A stretch of 64,000 nt of DNA. Source: Pseudomonadota bacterium. GTDB taxonomy: Bacteria > Desulfobacterota > Desulfobacteria > Desulfobacterales > RPRI01. The position numbers and the translations under genes were made by a program. The stretch lies in contig JAHITX010000011.1 in assembly GCA_018817425.1 (NCBI GenBank), positions 1 through 64,000 on the forward strand, in the 5' to 3' direction. Of the stretch, positions 46,070 through 54,696 are shown piece by piece (position 1 is the stretch's first letter; each line of letters starts with the position of its first letter). The notes beneath the pieces were generated by a model, which was given only the letters and a program-made list of their open reading frames with translations, was not told the origin of the DNA and ran no database searches.

Positions 46070-46786
46070 ATGCCGACTCTAACACTTAAATTCAAAGATA
46101 ATGTTATTTCCGAATACGTTCTTGAAAAAGAGAAATCGATTAATATCGGAAGGCGGGAAGATAACAATATTGTTATCGACAATCTTGCCGTATCCGGTCA
46201 CCATGCCAAGATAGATTCGGTTGGTGAAGGTTTTTTGTTAACCGATCTTCAAAGTAAAAACGGCTCCTTTGTTAACGAACAGTATGTAAGTTCACACTGG
46301 CTTCAACATGGAGATAACATTACAATAGGCAAACATAGTCTTTCTTTTCAATACAAAGATACTGAAACCAAACCCGAAGCCACCGCTTCAGAAGATATGG
46401 ATCAGACTATGGTTATGGATACCGATGCGTACAAATCTATGCTTGCTAAGAGTACTCCTAATGCCGCTTCACTACAGGCAGCTAAAACTCAGATAACTGA
46501 ACCTGCCGCTATGCTATCATTTATATCAGGGGGAACAGGAGAAATAGGGCTATTAAAAAAACTTTTCAAAATTGGAAAAGCATCAACAAATGACATAGTA
46601 GTAGGCGGATTTCTGGTAGGCAAGGTTTCAACCACTATAAGCAAAAGGCCAAGCGGATATTTTTTAAGTCATGAAAGCGGGTCAAAACCAAAAGTCAACG
46701 GAACTGCTGTAAGTGAATCTGTTAAACTTAAGGATTTTGATGTTATAGAAATCGGTTCTGCAAAGATGAGATTCTTGTTAAAATAG
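46070..46786 (+). CDS. double FHA-domain protein
   Basis: 238-aa phosphothreonine-reader. The N-terminal FHA domain is canonical: INIGRREDNNIVIDN, SGHHAKI and LTDLQSKNGSFVN. A linker with an acidic DQTMVMDTD run, possibly a kinase site, leads to a second FHA-like domain (FKIGKASTNDIVVGG, then KVNGTAV and DVIEIGSAKMRFLL). That domain lacks the Arg and the SxxH of a phospho-binding site, so it is probably structural. It follows the phosphatase gene after 39 bases. Confidence 0.9.
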   Translation: MPTLTLKFKDNVISEYVLEKEKSINIGRREDNNIVIDNLAVSGHHAKIDSVGEGFLLTDLQSKNGSFVNEQYVSSHWLQHGDNITIGKHSLSFQYKDTETKPEATASEDMDQTMVMDTDAYKSMLAKSTPNAASLQAAKTQITEPAAMLSFISGGTGEIGLLKKLFKIGKASTNDIVVGGFLVGKVSTTISKRPSGYFLSHESGSKPKVNGTAVSESVKLKDFDVIEIGSAKMRFLLK

Positions 46787-46970
46787 CTTATATGTTGTGA
46801 ATATTGTCATTGATTTTGTTGTTTCAAATAATTTTAATGCGAGAGTTGATAATCTTCGTATCAATAGTAATGTTTTTTTGCAAAACACTATATACTTCTA
46901 TTTTTCCCCATCCGCTTCATTTCCCAAGACTGCCCAATTTTTATTTTCCATTTAACACAGGAGACCTTTA

Positions 46971-48779
46971 ATGGAATTTTTTCATAATGACAAACCAACA
47001 ACACCGGAACAAAAGAGCATCTACACAGAAGGTGAAAATCCCGAGAAAGATGCCTGGTATGTCGCTTTTTTTATTGAAAATCACCTCGATTATAACTCAT
47101 ATCCCGAACAGGTTGCAACTCCCGAACAGGTGAGGTTTATGGTTTATACTCAAGAAGACGAGCGTTATTATCCATGTTCCGATAAAATGTTTGAAAGCAT
47201 AATGAATCGTAATGATCAAGCTTTTGTGCATGAAAAATATAATGCTGTTCTTGAGCGGATACTTAATGTTGTAGATGATCAGATAGAAGATGAAAACGAA
47301 AATAATTTTCTCAAATCTTTAATACAAATTAAGTTCATGCATGAAACAAAAGATACTATTATGCTCCCGTCGCGTCTTGAAAAGCGGCTGCTTAGAATAT
47401 TCATCAATCATTCAAACATACTAGATCCTTATTTATGTGACAAAGCCTTTCGGAATGTTTCTACCAGAAAAACCTTGAAATCGGAATCCTGCAAAAAAGC
47501 CTTAAACATTGTAGACCCATCATATTTTAAAGATATTCCAGGTACAATTTCCGATATCAGAAAACTGGCTGACTACCTTGAACTTAAAAGACTATTTACT
47601 CTTTGTGTAGAAAATTCCCTTTGGACATCCGCTAAATCGGCCGGATATACTGAAGAAGATTTTTTGAAAATATTCGAAAGAAAATTTACAGGAAATGGAG
47701 CCGAACTGCTTTTTGACCTTCTTTGCAAAAGCGACAGTAATAGCGGGCAGGAGTTGCGCAAGAAGATTCTATGGCTTATAGACGAAGCCGGTGAAGCTGT
47801 TGTGGATATAACAATCGTAAAATATCTTGCAAAACTTGGTCATAAAATAATTCTGGTGTTTAAGGAAGGGCCTCTTTTTACAAAAGCTACTTTTTATGAT
47901 GCAATGGGAGATGAAACCATGGCTGAAGATCTTAAAGGAACATATTTTATAAAAGACAGCCATCTGGGGAAAAATGAACTGATCAGGATTATAAGAAGCG
48001 ATAATGATATCATGGCAATATCGGACGGAATTTTTGAAAATATAAATCTTCTTCTTACATCTACAACTTTTGCCAGGTTTTTCAAAGAAGTCGATTTTAT
48101 TATTTCAAGGGGTTATGACCAGAAAAGGCGGTTTTTCAACTCCCATTTCCAATTCACACAGGATATTTTTAATATTTCATCCGGTGAAAACGATTCGGTA
48201 AATATAAGCTACAAACCAAAACATCCTTCTGTGATTAAATTTTCCTATGAGAGTTTAGAAATAAAGGCAAATACAATTATCAACCAGATGTCTGAATCTA
48301 AGAAAAAGGGTATGACTGTTATTTTTTACAGTGGCATAATTGGTTCTATCCCAGGAAAAATTAAAATGGCCAAAAAAATTATGTCCGTTTTCATCCAGCA
48401 TCTTAGGGAACGCTTTTCTATGACATTTATAATTAATCCTTCAGAATACTACGAAGAAGGGATGGATGCCGATGATCTGATGTATATGTGGGAAATAGTA
48501 CAAAGAAGCGGTTTGATCGACATATGGAGATTTCAGACATATGATGACATAGTTGAAACTTTTCAGATCCTGGGAAGAAAAGTTCCTCCCGAATGGGTAG
48601 GTAAAGATGCAACGTTTAGCACCGGGTGTACAAAAGAGATGAAAATAGCAAGTGAAGTCCTCAAAAAACATCCCGAAATGCAAATCAGTGGTCCTTCAGA
48701 AGATAAATTTATGAGACGAAATGAATATGGAGTGGGCAAGATGTATGACCAGAGGCTTGGCGCTATCTGCAATTTCTAA
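46971..48779 (+). CDS. divergent DUF89/ARMT1-like protein
   Basis: 602-aa protein. The central part recalls the DUF89 damage-control phosphatase fold: LIDEAGEAVVDITIVKYL (Asp about 271) in place of the family's DNAGE, HKIILVFKEGPLFTKATFYDA in place of the G-P-I-x-NDAT block, and VDFIISRGYDQKRRFF in place of the aD-viaKG-gN-E block. So two metal-site positions (Asn of DN, Asp of NDAT) differ. About 260 helical residues precede this core, and a C-terminal region rich in Met/Glu follows. It ends the kinase-phosphatase-FHA run. Family assignment is by motif shape only. Confidence 0.5.
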   Translation: MEFFHNDKPTTPEQKSIYTEGENPEKDAWYVAFFIENHLDYNSYPEQVATPEQVRFMVYTQEDERYYPCSDKMFESIMNRNDQAFVHEKYNAVLERILNVVDDQIEDENENNFLKSLIQIKFMHETKDTIMLPSRLEKRLLRIFINHSNILDPYLCDKAFRNVSTRKTLKSESCKKALNIVDPSYFKDIPGTISDIRKLADYLELKRLFTLCVENSLWTSAKSAGYTEEDFLKIFERKFTGNGAELLFDLLCKSDSNSGQELRKKILWLIDEAGEAVVDITIVKYLAKLGHKIILVFKEGPLFTKATFYDAMGDETMAEDLKGTYFIKDSHLGKNELIRIIRSDNDIMAISDGIFENINLLLTSTTFARFFKEVDFIISRGYDQKRRFFNSHFQFTQDIFNISSGENDSVNISYKPKHPSVIKFSYESLEIKANTIINQMSESKKKGMTVIFYSGIIGSIPGKIKMAKKIMSVFIQHLRERFSMTFIINPSEYYEEGMDADDLMYMWEIVQRSGLIDIWRFQTYDDIVETFQILGRKVPPEWVGKDATFSTGCTKEMKIASEVLKKHPEMQISGPSEDKFMRRNEYGVGKMYDQRLGAICNF

Positions 48780-48832
48780 TTCTTTTTTAAGACTTGATCG
48801 ACTTTCAATATTAGCTAAAAAGACTATTTAAA

Positions 48833-49020
48833 GAGCCAGTTTCAAAACGCCCCATTTTGGCCGATCTCTGCGTTGGGCTCAAATTTCGCACGAAGTGACA
48901 CGTAGTGAAGCATAAGCGCTAACCTTTAGCGCTATCCTCAAAATACTAAATTGTATTCCTGTGGTTGAAATTTTCTCCCGCCTTGAGCTTGAGCAAGCTG
49001 AAACGTTTTGAAAGTGGCTC
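48833..49020 (-). repeat. MITE copy 2, inverted and enlarged by 46 bp
   Basis: Reverse-orientation copy, 188 bp, flanked on both sides by TAAA (4-bp target duplication). Ends are GAGCCAGTTTCAAAACG and CGTTTTGAAAGTGGCTC. A 46-bp segment absent from the other copies interrupts the centre, starting near 48889; it contains CACGAAGTG/CACGTAGTG and the hairpin AGCGCTAA-CC-TTTAGCGCT. The 380-base gap from 48780 to 49159 holds this element and the promoter region of motA; nothing else was seen. Confidence 0.92.
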
Positions 49021-49159
49021 TAAAGTTTTACTATATTGTGCCGATAAATAAATAGACAGCTGTTTAGCACCTCGGAAGTAAAACGTTGGATTTTTTTATG
49101 GGTATGTATGTGATCCACTTCAAATACTTCCTTATTCAATCGGAAAGGGAAAAAAAGAG

Positions 49160-50011
49160 ATGTTTGTAATTATAGGTATTGTAGTGGTTATTGTAAGTGT
49201 TTTTGGGGGTTTTGTGTTGGAAGGAGGCCCTTTAGCTGTCATTATACAGCCGGTTGAATTTTTGATTATAGGTGGTGCAGCACTTGGAGCGCTTTTCATT
49301 TCGGCCCCGGCCAGCCTTCTTAAAGATGTAATGGGTAAAATAATTGGTACAATGAAAGGCTCTTCAATAAGCAAGCAAACATACCTTGATCTTTTAAAGC
49401 TCCTGTTTGATGTTTTTCAGTTAAGCCGTAAAGACGGACTTATAGCTCTTGAGGGCCATATTGAAAATCCTGAAAAAAGCACAATTTTTACCCAATACCC
49501 TAAATTTTTAAATAATCACCATCTTCTTCATTTCATATGTGATACATTTCGTCTTGTAGTGCTTGGAGGGGTAGCTGCCCACGATATGGAAGCTCTTATA
49601 GACTGTGATATTGAAACTCATCACAGCGAAGGATCAAAACCGGGCATGATTCTTCAGAAAATCGGTGATTCAATGCCTGGGCTTGGCATCGTGGCTGCTG
49701 TGTTAGGTATTGTTATAACAATGCAGGCCATTGATGGTCCGCCTGAAGTAGTTGGACATAAGGTTGCGGTTGCTCTTGTAGGAACCTTTCTTGGCATATA
49801 TCTTTCGTATGGTTTTATTCAGCCACTTGCCACAAATATCGATTTGGCCAATGATGATGAATCTAAAATCTATGATGCAATCAAGGCGGGTATGATAGCC
49901 TTTGCAAAAGGACTAAATCCTATAATAGCAGTAGAATTTGCAAGGCGCTCTATTCCAAGTGATTACAGGCCTGAATTTCAGGAAATGGAAAACCATGTAA
50001 AGGGTAAATAA
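49160..50011 (+). CDS. motA: MotA-type flagellar stator protein
   Basis: 283-aa inner-membrane proton/sodium channel subunit of the flagellar stator. Four TM helices are visible: two near the N-terminus (FVIIGIVVVIVSVFGGFVLE; FLIIGGAALGALF), then after a cytoplasmic loop GLGIVAAVLGIVITM and VALVGTFLGIYLSYGFI. The conserved Pro of the third helix is in SMPGLGIVAA. It overlaps no neighbour but MotB follows after one base. No other flagellar gene is in the window. Confidence 0.93.
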   Translation: MFVIIGIVVVIVSVFGGFVLEGGPLAVIIQPVEFLIIGGAALGALFISAPASLLKDVMGKIIGTMKGSSISKQTYLDLLKLLFDVFQLSRKDGLIALEGHIENPEKSTIFTQYPKFLNNHHLLHFICDTFRLVVLGGVAAHDMEALIDCDIETHHSEGSKPGMILQKIGDSMPGLGIVAAVLGIVITMQAIDGPPEVVGHKVAVALVGTFLGIYLSYGFIQPLATNIDLANDDESKIYDAIKAGMIAFAKGLNPIIAVEFARRSIPSDYRPEFQEMENHVKGK

Positions 50012-50012
50012 A

Positions 50013-50873
50013 ATGAACGATGAAACACTTCCCCCGATTATAGTTATTAAGAAAAAAAAAGGCCATGGCGGTCATCACGGAGGAGCATGGAAGGTTGCAT
50101 ATGCAGATTTTGTTACTGCTATGATGGCACTATTTATAGTTTTATGGATTGTAGGACAAAGCAAAGAGGTAAAACAATATATCGGCGCCTATTTTAATGA
50201 CCCGGGAATTTTTGAGTCCGGCAGAACCGGAGGTATTCTCCCTGAAAAGGAAAAAGCTATGTCCTTGCCGCCTTCGCCGATACCGGCAGACAAACGTGCC
50301 TTTGAAATGGAGACACTAAAAGCAGAAGCGTCAAAAATCTCAAAAACTATAGACCAGACTCCGGAATTTGACAGGTTTAAGGATAAGATTATGGTATCTG
50401 TGTCAAATGAGGGTATGCGAATTAATCTTGTTGAGGCATCCGAAGGCCTTTTTTTTGATATAGGCAAGTCTCAAATAAAGCCTGAAACGGTAAAGTTATT
50501 ACATGTACTTGCAGCATCACATCTGGGCAAACTAAAAAACGGAATCATAATTGAGGGCTACACAGATGCAAGGCCCTATGTATCTTCTTCCGGCTATTCC
50601 AACTGGGAACTAAGTACTGAAAGAGCCAATAGCGCAAGAAAGATACTGGAAGAAGGCGGCTTGCGAAAGGATCAGATACTTGAAGTGCGAGGTTTTGCAG
50701 ACAGAAATCTAAGGCTTCCTGATAAGCCTTTAGACTTTTCAAACAGAAGGGTAAGCATTCTTTTACCCCTGTCATGGTCTGATAAAAAGGGATCTGCGCA
50801 AACGGATCAATACGCACCCATTAATATGTCTAAACCTGAGATACAGAAAATTGGTAATATTGTTAGGGAATAA
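50013..50873 (+). CDS. motB: MotB-type stator protein with OmpA domain
   Basis: 286-aa partner of MotA. The single TM helix AYADFVTAMMALFIVLWIVG carries the ion-binding Asp at residue 32, the same place as in E. coli MotB. The periplasmic OmpA-like peptidoglycan-binding domain spans about 150-260 (IIEGYTDARPYVSS, then LSTERANSARKILEEGG and VRGFADRNLR). A Gly/His-rich segment (KGHGGHHGGAW) precedes the TM. Its 3' end overlaps the convergent universal-stress gene by 11 bases. Confidence 0.95.
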   Translation: MNDETLPPIIVIKKKKGHGGHHGGAWKVAYADFVTAMMALFIVLWIVGQSKEVKQYIGAYFNDPGIFESGRTGGILPEKEKAMSLPPSPIPADKRAFEMETLKAEASKISKTIDQTPEFDRFKDKIMVSVSNEGMRINLVEASEGLFFDIGKSQIKPETVKLLHVLAASHLGKLKNGIIIEGYTDARPYVSSSGYSNWELSTERANSARKILEEGGLRKDQILEVRGFADRNLRLPDKPLDFSNRRVSILLPLSWSDKKGSAQTDQYAPINMSKPEIQKIGNIVRE

Positions 50874-51750
50874 GTAATACAGGCAATTCGGAGGTTTCAG
50901 CTATCCTGTGAGATATACCGCCCAACCAGTATTGGCTGAGCCAGTCTTTCCCGGTTCTGCCCATCACAATCATAGAAGCATTATTCTTTCGCGAAACATT
51001 GATAAGTTCAGGCACTGTCCGTCCGGAGGTCAGACTTGTTTCCGAATCAATACCCGCATCTTTCAGACGATTTTGGTATTCTTCAAGTCTCTTGCGGCTT
51101 TCTTTTTTAATTTCCTTAAACTGGTCAGGGCTCATAGCTTTAGTTATTTTAAAACCGATATTATGAGCTACTATAATTTTAGAAGCTAATCCCTTAAGAG
51201 ATATCAGAGCTTCAAGTGCGTTTTCCGAAGGGCATGACCAATCTGTAGCAAGCATGGGACGGTCAAAAATATGCTCATTAACCTTTGTTATTATTTCTCC
51301 GTCTTTTTCATATTCAGCCAGGTACTTGTTCATCAATATCGGGATAGGGCTGCGGCGTGCAAGATCCAGCAGGTGTGTTCCCACATAAACTTTTTCCAGT
51401 AGTGAGCGTTTTTTGCTTCCCGCGACAATTATATCCACTTTTTCTTTTTCAGCTATGGAAAGTATTACGGCATTCGGCATGCCGACTTCAATTTGTATTT
51501 TGCTTTTAACACCTTTTTTCGCAAGAATATCAACCCAATTCTCAAATTTATCTGAGACTTTTTTCTTAATTTCCAATTCTTTTTCTTTTTGATAACCTCC
51601 ATAAGGAACAAAAGCGACACTGTCTCTTGGAATAACATAAACCAGCACAACTTCTTTAAGACCAATTGCTCTAAGATCTGTTATCTCCTCAAGAGCGCTA
51701 ATTGCATTGTCTTTAAAACGTGTATTAAACAATATTTTTTCAAATTTCAT
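50863..51750 (-). CDS. tandem universal stress protein
   Basis: 295-aa protein made of two UspA domains. The second has the ATP-binding signature VMGRTGKDWLSQYWLGGISHRIAETSELPVLLIP; the first has VAGSKKRSLLEKVYVGTHLLDLARRSPIPILM. Such proteins bind ATP or AMP and act under stress or ion shift. The next gene in its operon, ending three bases upstream, is a transporter of the Na+/H+-antiporter type; tandem UspA proteins often partner ion transporters. Confidence 0.92.
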   Translation of the reverse strand: MKFEKILFNTRFKDNAISALEEITDLRAIGLKEVVLVYVIPRDSVAFVPYGGYQKEKELEIKKKVSDKFENWVDILAKKGVKSKIQIEVGMPNAVILSIAEKEKVDIIVAGSKKRSLLEKVYVGTHLLDLARRSPIPILMNKYLAEYEKDGEIITKVNEHIFDRPMLATDWSCPSENALEALISLKGLASKIIVAHNIGFKITKAMSPDQFKEIKKESRKRLEEYQNRLKDAGIDSETSLTSGRTVPELINVSRKNNASMIVMGRTGKDWLSQYWLGGISHRIAETSELPVLLIP

Positions 51751-51753
51751 TTT

Positions 51754-53202
51754 TCACCTGCCCCAGAAAAAGATAAAAGTTACTAATATATAAACCGGAA
51801 TAAGTATCAAAAGTGTATATTTGATGATATAGCCGAAAAAGCTGGGCATAGGAGTGCCTGCTTCTTCGGCTATGGATCGTACCATAAAATTGGGGGCATT
51901 GCCGATATAGCTGCAAGCTCCAAAAAAAACAGCTCCTGTAGAAATGGCCTCAAGATATATCGGGTGTTCGGCAATAAGATAAGCTATGGCAGCCGATTCC
52001 GGTAATGATGCGCAATAACTTCCCAAAGCAGTATTGAAAAAAGTCAGATAAGTGGGTGCATTGTCAAGAAAGCTCGAAAATACCCCTGTAATCCAGAAAA
52101 AATGAACCGGATCCTGAACTGAATTAATAATAAAAGCCAGGGCTCCTTTGCTGCCTGCTTTTAAAATCAGCAAACATGGAATCATAGTAATAAAAATACC
52201 AATAAAAAGATAAGCAACTTCAATGATCGGTGCCCATGAAAAATTATTTTCTTCATAAACGGTTATGTTTGTGGTTACAATTGATAAAGTTCCTATCATA
52301 AGTAAAAGCCCGTTACGAACCAGATCCTGCACAGAAGTATGTACACCAAAGATTGATACTTCTCCCCAGTCTGCTATGCCGCTCATAAGAACTGCGCCTA
52401 CAATTGCTGCTATTAAAAGAAAATTGTGCTTTCCCTCTATCCCGAAAGGTACTTTTTTATTTAGGTTTATTGGTGAAGGTTTCTCGCGACGGTAGTGATA
52501 TGAATCCATAAAAAAATAAATTATAAGAAGTAATCCTGCAACCAGAATCATATGAGGAGCAATATTAAGTGTCCAGAAAAAAGGCACGCCATGTAAAAAA
52601 CCCAAAAAAAGCGGTGGATCACCCAAAGGCGTCAGGGCACCGCCTACATTGGCGATTAAAAATATAAAAAAAACCACCATAAAAGTTCTGTTTTTGCGAT
52701 GGCTGTTTGCCCTCAAAAAAGGACGTATCATAAGCATTGCTGCTCCGGTAGTACCCATCCAGGAAGCCAGCAAAGTTCCTATTATAAGCATGCAGGTATT
52801 TACAACAGGAGTCCCAACCAGAGTACCGCGCAGCAAAATACCACCCGATACGGCATAAAGTGACCAGAGCAGTATAATAAAAGGTATGTAATCAATGATT
52901 ATAATATGAAGGATTTCATATAAAGCAATTCCGCGAAATATAGCCAACCCTGGAATGGCTAACAGAGCTGCCCAGAAAAAGGAAATTTTGCCGAAATGAT
53001 GATGCCAGAAGTTTGGGGCAAGAAGAGGAAAAAGAGCTATTGAAAGAAGCATAAAACCAAAAGGTATACAACTCCAGAGCGGAAGAATTTCTCCTATGTT
53101 CATATGATTTGTCGGCGATTCGGTGTCGCTGCCAAAAACAATTGCAGGAATCACTAGTGCTATTAGAAACAAACCGAAAATAATCTTTCTGTCAATCTTC
53201 AT
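51754..53202 (-). CDS. NhaD/CitMHS-type Na+/H+ antiporter-like permease
   Basis: 482-aa polytopic protein of the ion-transporter superfamily, with about 11-12 helices and a signal-like N-terminus (FGLFLIALVIPAIVFG). Loops GTTGAAMLMIRPFLRAN and LDNAPTYLTFFNTALG are the conserved motifs of the superfamily's two re-entrant hairpins. It is similar in shape to a group annotated as sodium:proton antiporters or putative citrate transporters. It shares an operon with a UspA protein. The cargo is likely Na+/H+, with a carboxylate as the alternative. Confidence 0.8.
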   Translation of the reverse strand: MKIDRKIIFGLFLIALVIPAIVFGSDTESPTNHMNIGEILPLWSCIPFGFMLLSIALFPLLAPNFWHHHFGKISFFWAALLAIPGLAIFRGIALYEILHIIIIDYIPFIILLWSLYAVSGGILLRGTLVGTPVVNTCMLIIGTLLASWMGTTGAAMLMIRPFLRANSHRKNRTFMVVFFIFLIANVGGALTPLGDPPLFLGFLHGVPFFWTLNIAPHMILVAGLLLIIYFFMDSYHYRREKPSPINLNKKVPFGIEGKHNFLLIAAIVGAVLMSGIADWGEVSIFGVHTSVQDLVRNGLLLMIGTLSIVTTNITVYEENNFSWAPIIEVAYLFIGIFITMIPCLLILKAGSKGALAFIINSVQDPVHFFWITGVFSSFLDNAPTYLTFFNTALGSYCASLPESAAIAYLIAEHPIYLEAISTGAVFFGACSYIGNAPNFMVRSIAEEAGTPMPSFFGYIIKYTLLILIPVYILVTFIFFWGR

Positions 53203-53262
53203 ATGTTACATTCCTCTTTTAGTGAGGCTGATGTATATTAAATTTGATCTAAAATAACAAGT

Positions 53263-53404
53263 GAGCCACTTTCAAAACGTTTCAGTTTGGTCAAGCTCAA
53301 GGCGGGGGAAAATTTCAACCACAGGAATACATTGAGTATTTCGAGGATTGAAATTTGAGCCCAACGCAGAGATCGGCCAAAATGGGGCGTTTTGAAACTG
53401 GCTC
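53263..53404 (+). repeat. MITE copy 3 (complete 142-bp reference copy)
   Basis: Complete element flanked by AAGT on both sides (target duplication). Terminal inverted repeats GAGCCACTTTCAAAACG and CGTTTTGAAACTGGCTC differ at one base. Internal arms AAATTTCAA/TTGAAATTT and AATAC/GTATT lie progressively nearer the centre, so the whole element can fold as one long hairpin. It carries no ORF. It lies between the antiporter and mtnA genes. Confidence 0.95.
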
Positions 53405-53475
53405 AAGTATTTGTCCTTTTGGAAAACCTATTCTAGGCAAATCACGTTGTCAAGCAAATTACAATTTATGATCTT

Positions 53476-54597
53476 TTAGGCAATTTTAATCTTTATCTTA
53501 TCCGGAAAAAGCTCATTGATATTTTCAGCACTGCAAATCCCCCTTTCGGTGATAAAACCGGTAACAAGCCTTGAAGGGGTAACATCAAATGCAAAATTAG
53601 CAGCAGGACTTTCTTTTGGAGTAATAAGAACGCTTTTTATAATATCTATATCAAGTCCCTGAACATAACGCACTTCATCCGGATCTCGCAACTCAATAGG
53701 CATATCTTTTATATTATCAATATTCCAGTCAAAAGTGCTTGATGGAAGAGCTACATAAAAAGGGATATTATTATCTTTTGCGGCCAAAGCTTTCAGATAA
53801 GTCCCTATTTTGTTGGCAACATCTCCTTTATATGTTGTTCTGTCGGTTCCAACAATTACAATGTCAACCATGCCGTTTTGCATAAGGTGCCCGCCTGCAT
53901 TGTCGGTTATTACCGTATGTTTTACACCGCTTTTTCCCAACTCCCATGCAGTTAATCGTGCTCCCTGATTAAGCGGTCTTGTTTCATCAACCCAGACATG
54001 GACATCCATCCCTTTTTCATGAGCAGCATAAATTGGAGCTGTTGCTGTGCCGTATTCTACACAGGCAAGCCAGCCGGCATTACAATGAGTTAAAATATTT
54101 ACTGTAGCATTATTTTTGTTGCGGCTTATCTTCTCTATTATTTCACGGCCATGAAGGCCTATATCCTTGCAGTTTTTAACTTCTTCTTCAGCTATTATTG
54201 CTGCCTCATCTCGAGCTGCAAAAATTTTATCCTGAATTTTATCAACAGAAAGAACCTTTTTTAATACTCTGTCAACTGCCCATACAAGATTTATAGCTGT
54301 CGGCCTTGCAGATTTTATTCTGTTACACTCATTTACAATAAAATCATTTCCGCCCTGGTTTTTTAAAAGACTAAGTACGGCAAGATAAACCCCGTATGCT
54401 GCCGTTACTCCTATAAGAGGAGCTCCTCTAACGTACATATCTTTAATCGCAGTTATCACATCATCAACGGTTTTAAGATCAACGATGATAAACTTGTGCG
54501 GAAGAAGCCTCTGGTCAATAATTTTGACGGCATCCTGTTTGTCATCAAGCCATATTGGCCGAAGAGGTATTGGGGGGGGGGATTTTGTTTCTTTCAT
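53476..54597 (-). CDS. mtnA: S-methyl-5-thioribose-1-phosphate isomerase
   Basis: 373-aa MtnA, which turns methylthioribose-1-phosphate into methylthioribulose-1-phosphate in methionine salvage. Substrate-site residues are clear in YVRGAPLIGVTAAYG, the catalytic Cys in LTHCNAGWLACVEYGTATAPI and the catalytic Asp in VIVGTDRTTYKGDVANKIGTY. The first codons contain a run of ten C (KSPPPIP), unusual so close to the start. It is last in the - strand salvage operon, 99 bases after adenine deaminase. Confidence 0.95.
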   Translation of the reverse strand: MKETKSPPPIPLRPIWLDDKQDAVKIIDQRLLPHKFIIVDLKTVDDVITAIKDMYVRGAPLIGVTAAYGVYLAVLSLLKNQGGNDFIVNECNRIKSARPTAINLVWAVDRVLKKVLSVDKIQDKIFAARDEAAIIAEEEVKNCKDIGLHGREIIEKISRNKNNATVNILTHCNAGWLACVEYGTATAPIYAAHEKGMDVHVWVDETRPLNQGARLTAWELGKSGVKHTVITDNAGGHLMQNGMVDIVIVGTDRTTYKGDVANKIGTYLKALAAKDNNIPFYVALPSSTFDWNIDNIKDMPIELRDPDEVRYVQGLDIDIIKSVLITPKESPAANFAFDVTPSRLVTGFITERGICSAENINELFPDKIKIKIA

Positions 54598-54696
54598 TGT
54601 TTTTTTGCTTTCGATTTTTTTATAAAATATTAGGGTTCAAGAACAACTTGTGTTTTGCAATAAGCTTTTATTCTCTTTATAAAAAAGTATTCGTTC

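Noticed and set aside
42453-46786. Type VI secretion regulatory triad (PpkA/PppA/Fha)
   Set aside because: Kinase, phosphatase and FHA genes are present, but no T6SS structural gene is visible and the kinase sensor is CHASE2, so the T6SS label is unsupported.
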